Origin: an uncultured Sulfurovum sp.
Lineage (GTDB): Bacteria; Campylobacterota; Campylobacteria; Campylobacterales; Sulfurovaceae
NCBI GenBank assembly: GCA_902727905.1
Contig: CACVAR010000096.1
Location: 1 to 7,813, forward strand
Length of the DNA: 7,813 nt
Direction: 5' to 3'
The translations under genes and the position numbers were made by a program. Positions 1 to 4,959 of this stretch are shown piece by piece. The stretch's first letter is position 1. Each line of letters opens with the position of its first letter. Below the pieces are notes generated by a model. That model searched no databases. It worked only from the letters and a program-made list of their open reading frames with translations, and had not been told where the DNA came from.

Positions 1-30
1 TTTATAAGGTTTTGTGACTGCCCTATTCTT

Positions 31-1338
31 TTACTTTTTATCTGTTAAATTATTGATTTTATTTTGTAGCTCTTCCATTTGCTTCTGTAACTCCTCCATT
101 GTAGTGTCTTTAGTTTCTACAATATCAGCATCTAAAATATTATTCATGCTCTCAATTCCTTTATGACCACTTGACATCGTAGAAAGGCTAAGATACTTAT
201 TGATAGTGTGTGCATCTTTATGACCTAGTAGCCCACTTAATACAATAGGCTCAATTCCATGTTCAGCATTTGCAGAAACCACAATGTTTCTAAAATGCCT
301 AAAAGTAAAATCATCCATACCAATAAACTTTTTTAAATTATTGGTTGGTCGGTCAATACCAGTTAGAGGTTTTCTTGTAATTGGACTTTTAAATACATAA
401 CCAGCCCTATTGTCTTTTATCTCTTCTAACGCTTGTTTAACTATCGGGGGTAATGGGTACTGCTGTTTGTCATTATTTTTAGTACTAGTGGTGTTTCTAC
501 TACCTTGCTCTATCCAGTAGTACCCGTTCTTTAGGTCTACATTTTCCCATTTTAAGTATAATATCTCTCCCCTACGCCGTCCAGTAAAGCCAAATAAGAA
601 AAATGCTCTATAAAATGGGTCATCTTTCCAAAGTTCATTAATGCCATTATATAAGCGTGTGAATTTTTCAGTAGGATTTGTAATAATGATTTTTTGTGAA
701 GCAACTTTAACGCTTAGGTGTTCAACTGGATTAATATCTAAATATCTGTTAGCCAATGCAAATTTAAAAACTGGGTTTAAAAGTTCAAGAACACCCTTAC
801 AAGTTTTATCAGCTAATTCAAACTCTTCTTTCATTTTAGAAATAATGGTGCTTACCTGATTAGGAATTATATTTTTAATGGGTAAATGACCTATTTTATA
901 TTTATTATATTGTTCATGTAGGTTTTTATGTCTTGTTATTGATTCTTTGTTAGGTTGAGTTAAGCCACTATTATCTATTCGTAAATCATAATTCTTTTTC
1001 TTTTTTTCTCGTCCATCTGAAAAAGGTTGAGTTTCAATATACTTGATAAATAACTCATCCAGCGTCATATCATCAGAATCAGACCCATTAACTTTAGATT
1101 CCGTCTCTTTTTTAAATCTTAAGAATTCTATTTTAGCTTCTTTTATATTATCAGCACGTGTATGATTTGTTGCTCTAACGGTAAAGACTTTGGAGAATTG
1201 TTTATATACATATTCGCCCTTGTGCATATCCCATACTTTCATTTTAAATCTAAAGTGAAATTTTCTTATATTTTTTTTATGTATTTTTATATTTGCACTT
1301 TTGGGAATACTCTTGTAGTCATTTGAATTAATAGCCAT
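31..1338 (-). CDS. Tyrosine recombinase (site-specific integrase) of a tRNA-Leu-associated element
   Basis: A 435-residue phage-type integrase expected to catalyse insertion and excision of a mobile element. Residues ~20-85 look like a basic, beta-rich arm-binding region, ~91-215 the helical core-binding domain, and ~220-395 the catalytic domain. Visible catalytic positions are Arg I R255 in TGRRRGE, a probable beta-hairpin Lys K287, Arg II R350 in RHFR, H373 in LLGHKD and the nucleophile Y382 in NKYLS; the H-to-Y spacing of nine is canonical. The usual His of HxxR appears to be Arg (R347). A tail at ~412-433 (MEELQKQMEELQNKINNL) has heptad spacing and probably forms a coiled coil. The ATG is preceded by TAAGGG six bases upstream, and the gene is intact with a TAA stop. 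It lies ~150 bases past the 3' end of tRNA-Leu and reads away from it, so the element should extend leftwards out of the window. Family is certain; the exact subfamily is not. Confidence 0.95.
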   Translation of the reverse strand: MAINSNDYKSIPKSANIKIHKKNIRKFHFRFKMKVWDMHKGEYVYKQFSKVFTVRATNHTRADNIKEAKIEFLRFKKETESKVNGSDSDDMTLDELFIKYIETQPFSDGREKKKKNYDLRIDNSGLTQPNKESITRHKNLHEQYNKYKIGHLPIKNIIPNQVSTIISKMKEEFELADKTCKGVLELLNPVFKFALANRYLDINPVEHLSVKVASQKIIITNPTEKFTRLYNGINELWKDDPFYRAFFLFGFTGRRRGEILYLKWENVDLKNGYYWIEQGSRNTTSTKNNDKQQYPLPPIVKQALEEIKDNRAGYVFKSPITRKPLTGIDRPTNNLKKFIGMDDFTFRHFRNIVVSANAEHGIEPIVLSGLLGHKDAHTINKYLSLSTMSSGHKGIESMNNILDADIVETKDTTMEELQKQMEELQNKINNLTDKK

Positions 1339-1344
1339 AACTTG

Positions 1345-1350
1345 CCCTTA
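1345..1350 (-). promoter_or_regulatory. Ribosome binding site of the integrase
   Basis: On the minus strand TAAGGG stands six bases before the ATG at 1338. It supports this start over later in-frame starts, such as the Met at residue 33. Confidence 0.6.
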
Positions 1351-1351
1351 C

Positions 1352-1399
1352 ATGGGTTACCCCGAAAATTTAAAGTTAGGTCACCCAATGGGTTACCCC
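1352..1399. repeat. Three GGTNACCC palindromic sites upstream of the integrase
   Basis: GGTNACCC occurs at 1355-1362, 1379-1386 and 1391-1398. The outer two belong to an exact 12-base repeat, ATGGGTTACCCC, at 1352-1363 and 1388-1399. GGTNACC is a perfect inverted repeat around one central base, and the centres (1358, 1382, 1394) are 24 and 12 bases apart. The sites sit between a likely -10 box and the integrase ATG. They could be operators for a regulator, or arm-type sites for the integrase or an excisionase. Only the repeats themselves are seen; the function is inferred. Confidence 0.6.
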
Positions 1400-1405
1400 A
1401 AACAT

Positions 1406-1441
1406 GGAACTATTATACATTAAAAGGAACTGTAATACATT
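1406..1441. repeat. Two 16-base direct repeats with a 20-base period in the putative att arm
   Basis: GGAACTATTATACATT (1406-1421) and GGAACTGTAATACATT (1426-1441) match at 14 of 16 positions and are exactly 20 bases apart. A much weaker third copy may start near 1444. The first copy contains the likely -10 box of the integrase. Placement between the tRNA 3' end and the integrase is where arm-type recombinase sites are commonly found. Binding is inferred, not shown. Confidence 0.55.
1412..1417 (-). promoter_or_regulatory. Likely -10 box for the integrase gene
   Basis: The minus strand reads TATAAT exactly, about 74 bases before the integrase ATG. No good -35 hexamer lies at 16-18 bases, which is common in Campylobacterota sigma-70 promoters. 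Transcription would start near 1405, placing the three GGTNACCC sites in the early transcribed leader. Confidence 0.4.
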
Positions 1442-1489
1442 TAGGAAGTGATAAAGAGTGCTATTTTATGGGAAAAAGAATTGAAAGAG

Positions 1490-1516
1490 TGGTGCGTCAG
1501 AGAAGATTTGAACTTC
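1490..1516 (-). other. Candidate attachment site (tRNA 3' end)
   Basis: This is the T-arm to CCA part of tRNA-Leu(GAG), the segment that tRNA-targeting tyrosine recombinases usually share between the chromosome and the element. The nearby integrase supports it as one boundary of the inserted element. The matching direct repeat would lie beyond the left edge, and no second copy is found in this window, so the exact core cannot be defined. Confidence 0.4.
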
Positions 1517-1574
1517 CACGCCCATAGGGCACTACCCCCTCAAGGTAGCGTGTCTACCGTTCCACCACTGACGC
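1490..1574 (-). tRNA. tRNA-Leu (anticodon GAG)
   Basis: An 85-base type II tRNA read on the minus strand with the 3' CCA encoded at 1492-1490. The acceptor stem pairs GCGTCAG (1574-1568) with CTGACGC (1500-1494), with discriminator A at 1493. The anticodon stem CTACC/GGTAG encloses the seven-base loop TTGAGGG, giving anticodon GAG at 1541-1539, which reads CUC/CUU. The long variable arm (GCCC-TAT-GGGC) is typical of Leu. The T arm is GGAAG-TTCAAAT-CTTCT with one G-T pair. It lies downstream of the atpE terminator and in the same direction. Its 3' end appears to be the insertion target of the element carrying the adjacent integrase; the tRNA itself remains complete. Confidence 0.95.
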
Positions 1575-1625
1575 ATCTAAGATAACAGTTTTAAAGTCTG
1601 TTCAAACTTTTTTTGAGGATTAAAA

Positions 1626-1649
1626 GTTAGATGCTAAAAAGCATCTAAC
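1626..1649 (-). terminator. Rho-independent terminator after atpE
   Basis: On the minus strand GTTAGATGC, a six-base loop TTTTTA and GCATCTAAC form a perfect nine-pair stem, followed by TTTTAATC. It starts 25 bases past the atpE stop. The U-run is short and the stem has only four G-C pairs, so some read-through into tRNA-Leu is possible. On the plus strand no T-run follows, so it is not bidirectional. Confidence 0.7.
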
Positions 1650-1674
1650 ACTGTTTAAAGCTTTAAGCTAAAAC

Positions 1675-1980
1675 CTATCCAAGGAATGGGTTAGCGTAAA
1701 GAGCAATAAGAGCAATAACAAGTGTATAAATAACTTGTGCTTCAATCATCGCAAGAGCAATAAACATAGTAGTCATTAGTTTACCACCAAGACCTGGGTT
1801 TCTAGCAGTACCAGCAATAGTTGCAGCAGCAGTATGACCCATACCAATAGCTCCACCAAGAGCAGCAAGACCAAGACCAACACCAGCAGCAACTACTGAG
1901 TAAGCTTTAATCATTGATTCACCGTCTGATGCAAATGCAACAGCTGAAAGAGCTAAGAAAAGTAAGAAAAACTTTTTCAT
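1675..1980 (-). CDS. atpE: ATP synthase F0 subunit c
   Basis: A 101-residue proteolipid that forms the rotating c-ring of F0 in the inner membrane and carries ions between half-channels of subunit a. After an extra N-terminal segment (below), helix 1 is ~25-57 with a Gly-rich stretch (GLGLAALGGAIGMG). The polar loop R60-N61-P62 contacts the F1 stalk, and helix 2 (~70-98) carries the essential carboxylate E80 in AMIEAQVIYTLV. Residue 81 is Ala and the helix 1 position that is Gln in Na+-binding rings is M47, so H+ coupling is expected. Residues 1-17 (MKKFFLLFLALSAVAFA) look like a cleavable signal peptide with AFA at the cut site, as in other Campylobacterota c subunits. The start has AAGGA seven bases upstream. 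The gene stands apart from other atp genes, with its own leader and terminator. Confidence 0.97.
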   Translation of the reverse strand: MKKFFLLFLALSAVAFASDGESMIKAYSVVAAGVGLGLAALGGAIGMGHTAAATIAGTARNPGLGGKLMTTMFIALAMIEAQVIYTLVIALIALYANPFLG

Positions 1981-1987
1981 TTTAATA

Positions 1988-1992
1988 TCCTT
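1988..1992 (-). promoter_or_regulatory. Ribosome binding site of atpE
   Basis: AAGGA on the minus strand lies seven bases before the atpE ATG. It is a strong site, fitting the high protein output needed for a subunit present in many copies per complex. Confidence 0.7.
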
Positions 1993-1998
1993 AAATTG

Positions 1999-2076
1999 TT
2001 AGGCTTTAAGTCCCCATAGACTGCGTTCTAAACCCATTCGGATAGCGTAAACATGATAAATCATGCCAACAAGCAC
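1999..2076 (-). CDS. Possible small ORF in the atpE leader (uncertain)
   Basis: A frame open from 2106 to a TAA at 1999-2001, ending 18 bases before the atpE ATG. From a GTG at 2076 it encodes 25 residues; from the ATG at 2064, 21 residues beginning MIYHVYAIRMGLERS. The start region is hydrophobic and the end is basic and amphipathic (RMGLERSLWGLKA), as in tiny membrane proteins. A five-codon frame (ATG at 2077, MCLLA) ends in TGA overlapping the ATG at 2064, and AGG stands eight bases before that upstream ATG, so coupled translation is conceivable. There is no clear SD for the ATG at 2064, and two hairpins overlap the frame, so the stretch could be a structured RNA leader with an accidental frame. 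I do not recognise the peptide. Confidence 0.25.
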   Translation of the reverse strand: MLVGMIYHVYAIRMGLERSLWGLKA

Positions 2077-2122
2077 ATAAATGCGACCTGTTTCCCTACT
2101 AGAGATTCATAATAACGGTGAA

Positions 2123-2128
2123 ATTATA
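2123..2128 (-). promoter_or_regulatory. Likely -10 box of the atpE promoter
   Basis: The minus strand reads TATAAT exactly. TTGTAA lies only 11 bases upstream, too close for a usual -35, but Campylobacterota promoters often lack one. It is the best promoter candidate between pnp and atpE. Confidence 0.5.
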
Positions 2129-2149
2129 ACTAATATAACTTACAATGCG

Positions 2150-4282
2150 TTAAAGAATATAGGCAGGCGTACAAAGCTCTACTTTTTTACCTTTTTGCTC
2201 TAACACAATTATATCTATATCATCACCAATATTATAACGCTCACCTAAATTATTAACACGCTCCTTAGCAACTTTTGAAATATGAAGTAAAGCATCAAAA
2301 CCATCTGGCATTTCAATGAACATTCCAAACTCTACAATCTTTTTAATCTTTCCAGCATACTGTTTGTTAATCTCATAAACCATCTGTTTCTTTACAGGTG
2401 CAGATGTCAAAGTTTCAATAAACTCTTTTGCACCACCTACATCCTCTTTCGAATTACCAGTAATTTTTACCTGATTATTGTCTCTATCAATATCAATAGC
2501 TACACCATACTTTTCTATAATCTCACGAATGGTTCCTCCACCCTTACCAATAATAGCTGGAATATGAGAAGCATCAATGTCAAATGTTGTTGAACTTGGA
2601 AGTGCAGCACTTGGTTGCATTTCTACAAGTGCCTCTTCCATAATATTTAAAATATGTAAACGTCCCTCTTTAGCTTGGTGAAGAGCATCTTTTAACACAT
2701 TCGCTTCTATACCACCTAGTTTAATGTCCATTTGCATAGCTGTAATACCATCTGAAGTACCTGTAATTTTAAAGTCCATGTCGCCATCATGATCTTCAAG
2801 ACCCATAATATCTGTAAGAACACAGTGCTTTTCACCATCTGTTACAAGACCCATTGCAATTCCAGCTACCAATTTAGAAGTCTCTACTTCTGCAGCTTTA
2901 AGTGCAAGTGAACCACCACATACCGTAGCCATAGATGATGAACCATTTGACTCTAAAATTTCTGAAACCAATCGAACTGTACCATCTCTCTTTAGATTAA
3001 GTGTTGGTTCTAATCCACGTTTTCCAAGGTTTCCATGACCTAGTTCTCTTCTTCCTGGCGCTCTAGCTGGTTTTGCTTCACCTACTGAAAAACCAGGGAA
3101 ATTATAATGCACCATAAAAGTCTCATAAAGTGCATTTTTAGAGCCTATTAAATCATACGCCTGAGCAGCCTTAGCATCACCTAGTGTTGCTGTAACCAAA
3201 GCCTGTGTTTGTCCTCTTGTAAAAAGACAAGAACCATGTACAGAAGGTAAAATATTAGTTTCGATATCAATCGCACGAACCTCATTCAAAGCTCTACCAT
3301 CAGCACGTACTTCTTTGTCTAAAATAAGTGAGCGAACAACAGATTTTTTATAAGCCTCTAACATTTTAGAAACTATTTTTTTATCTGCTTCTTCACCTTT
3401 TTCTTCTAGTGCATCCATAATACTTTGGCGAACTTTTTTAAGTTCTTGACTTCTTTCTGACTTTGCCATAGACTGAACAGCTAAAGAGACTGCTTCAGCA
3501 TAATTCTCTTCAATAAACTTATAAAGAGTATCATCCTTTTCATCTTCAAGTAGTTCAAGTTCAATAATCTCTTTTTTAGCCTCTTTAAAGTCAATCTCAT
3601 AAGCTGAACTGGCTTGTTCAATGGCTGATTGAGCGATATCAATAATTTCTAAAAACTCATCCTCTTCTAACTCATTCGTTTTCTGTGATGCTTCACCTTC
3701 AGATGCATGAACACACATTTCAATCATAAGAACATCGGAACCAGAACCTACCACAAGTAAGTCAAGTGTTGAGTCCTCTTGTTCCAATAAAGTTGGATTA
3801 ATTAAAACCTCATCCTCAATCTTTCCAAGACGTACTGCTGCAAGTGTTTGATTTACTTGAATGTCCGAAGTATAAAGTGCTGCTGAAGCTGCATGTAGTG
3901 CTGCTACTTGCATATCTACAGCTGGGTCAGCAGAAAGTACTGTAATGGTTAAAACAACTGGGTAGTTAAAACCTTGTGGGAAAAGAGGTCTAATTGAACG
4001 GTCAACGATACGCGAAGTCAAAGTTTCAAAATCACCTGGTTTTGTTTCTCTTTTTATAAAACCACCCGGTATTTTTGCTGCTGCATATGCTTTTTCTACA
4101 TATTGAACGGTTAAAGGTAAAAAGTCTTCATCTACAGCTTTGGAATCTATAGCAATAGCAGCTAAAAGCACAGCATCACCACATTGATACATAACAGCAC
4201 CACTTGCTTGTTTCGCTACTTTATTAAATCCATACTTCTCTTCTAAGTTATTACAACTTACTACAACATTTTCTTCACTCAT
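2150..4282 (-). CDS. pnp: Polynucleotide phosphorylase (polyribonucleotide nucleotidyltransferase)
   Basis: A 710-residue 3'-to-5' exoribonuclease that degrades RNA with phosphate, releasing nucleoside diphosphates; E. coli Pnp is 711. The trimeric ring is built from two RNase PH-like cores (~10-145 and ~325-550) joined by a helical linker (~240-320). The second core carries the phosphate-binding SNGSSS (445-450) and the metal/catalytic residues D497, D503 and K505 in EDHDGDMDFK, matching E. coli D486, D492 and K494. A KH domain (~565-625, GKGG at 579-582) and a C-terminal S1 domain (~635-705) bind RNA. The ATG overlaps the stop of the phosphoribosyltransferase by one base (TAATG), with AGGAAA nine bases upstream, so translation is probably coupled. 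It is full length with all key residues present. Confidence 0.98.
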   Translation of the reverse strand: MSEENVVVSCNNLEEKYGFNKVAKQASGAVMYQCGDAVLLAAIAIDSKAVDEDFLPLTVQYVEKAYAAAKIPGGFIKRETKPGDFETLTSRIVDRSIRPLFPQGFNYPVVLTITVLSADPAVDMQVAALHAASAALYTSDIQVNQTLAAVRLGKIEDEVLINPTLLEQEDSTLDLLVVGSGSDVLMIEMCVHASEGEASQKTNELEEDEFLEIIDIAQSAIEQASSAYEIDFKEAKKEIIELELLEDEKDDTLYKFIEENYAEAVSLAVQSMAKSERSQELKKVRQSIMDALEEKGEEADKKIVSKMLEAYKKSVVRSLILDKEVRADGRALNEVRAIDIETNILPSVHGSCLFTRGQTQALVTATLGDAKAAQAYDLIGSKNALYETFMVHYNFPGFSVGEAKPARAPGRRELGHGNLGKRGLEPTLNLKRDGTVRLVSEILESNGSSSMATVCGGSLALKAAEVETSKLVAGIAMGLVTDGEKHCVLTDIMGLEDHDGDMDFKITGTSDGITAMQMDIKLGGIEANVLKDALHQAKEGRLHILNIMEEALVEMQPSAALPSSTTFDIDASHIPAIIGKGGGTIREIIEKYGVAIDIDRDNNQVKITGNSKEDVGGAKEFIETLTSAPVKKQMVYEINKQYAGKIKKIVEFGMFIEMPDGFDALLHISKVAKERVNNLGERYNIGDDIDIIVLEQKGKKVELCTPAYIL

Positions 4283-4959
4283 TAATATTTGTTTCCTATC
4301 TTATTTTTATTCATAATCTCTTCTATCTCTTCAAAACTAAAAGGTTGAATTTCCTCATAATAATATTCAATAGCTATATAGTCATCTATCTTATGTGGAC
4401 AAAAAATATTATCACATATGGTTACCAAGTTTTCATAAACAACATTGTCTAAAACTGGTACGGCAATGAAAATATTTTTAGCCCCCAAAGAAATCGCTGT
4501 CTTTACAGCTGCCATCATTGTTAACCCTGTCTCCACACATTGATCTGCTAAAATTACATACTTATCATCTAAATCCTTTAATCCTTCTCCGTTACGATAT
4601 TTTCTCATGTACCCTAAAATTTCATCTGAATACTTACTTCGTGCTTCATTATAGATATAATCTTTAGGTATATTAAAAGCATCTACCAATGCTTGATGTA
4701 TAACCACCTCTTCTGTTTCACCAACAATGGCTATACTCAACTCAGGATTAATTAAAGAGTAAATAGGCTCAGTCAATAAAATATTCATAGGAACATTTAA
4801 CTCTTTAGCTAACTCGTGAGCAAAATATACACCCCCTTCACTCACACCTAATATTACTGTATTTTCAGAAGAAAACATATGCTTGGGTAACTCTTTTATT
4901 AGTTTCTGTACGGCTTCTTTTCTATCTAAAAACAAAGATGTTGAACGCACTCTATTCAC
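4282..4959 (-). CDS. Divergent phosphoribosyltransferase-like protein (COG1926 type)
   Basis: A 225-residue protein with the type I phosphoribosyltransferase fold, whose catalytic members use PRPP and a base. The layout follows the COG1926 group: FLDRKEAVQKL near the N-terminus, the pyrophosphate loop LGVSEGG (37-43), the PRPP loop VILADQCVETGLTM (135-148), then AVPVL (166-170). Two usual signatures are altered. The Arg of the PRGG-type loop is Glu (E41), and the acidic pair before the PRPP loop is D139-Q140 instead of D-D. PRPP binding may survive, but normal catalysis is doubtful and the substrate is unknown. The start is GTG, directly after the mlaD stop (TAG|GTG), with AGGGA five bases before it. 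The end overlaps pnp by one base, which suggests a role linked to RNA or nucleotide turnover. Confidence 0.8.
   Translation of the reverse strand: MNRVRSTSLFLDRKEAVQKLIKELPKHMFSSENTVILGVSEGGVYFAHELAKELNVPMNILLTEPIYSLINPELSIAIVGETEEVVIHQALVDAFNIPKDYIYNEARSKYSDEILGYMRKYRNGEGLKDLDDKYVILADQCVETGLTMMAAVKTAISLGAKNIFIAVPVLDNVVYENLVTICDNIFCPHKIDDYIAIEYYYEEIQPFSFEEIEEIMNKNKIGNKY

Larger units (their letters stand above)
1981..2149 (-). promoter_or_regulatory. Long leader between pnp and atpE
   Basis: A 169-base gap. An exact TATAAT at 2128-2123 suggests a promoter and a leader of roughly 135 bases. Two hairpins are visible on the minus strand: CATGA-TTTA-TCATG (2065-2052) and AGTC-TATGGG-GACT (2022-2009). 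Bases 2000-2100 look more GC-rich than the surrounding DNA. It matches no riboswitch consensus I know. No terminator hairpin follows pnp, so atpE may also receive transcripts from the upstream operon. Confidence 0.45.

Noticed and set aside
1..30. Bases after the integrase stop
   Set aside because: Too short to support any gene or terminator.
641..859. Plus-strand open frame inside the integrase
   Set aside because: Shadow of the integrase on the opposite strand; no ribosome site and no recognisable protein features.
1342..1527. Plus-strand open frame of 61 codons ending in RQRRFELPRP
   Set aside because: Its end is the antisense of tRNA-Leu and the rest covers the att-arm repeats. The RQRRFELPRP-like ending is a familiar artefact of reading tRNA genes backwards.
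1575..1620. TATCTT with an upstream TG just before tRNA-Leu as its promoter
   Set aside because: It ends only four bases before the mature tRNA 5' end, so transcription would start inside the tRNA.
1573..1649. GCATCTAA present both beside the tRNA 5' end (1573-1580) and in the atpE terminator (1641-1648), suggesting alternative pairing
   Set aside because: An eight-base match in short AT-rich DNA can arise by chance, and no matching alternative structure is otherwise supported.
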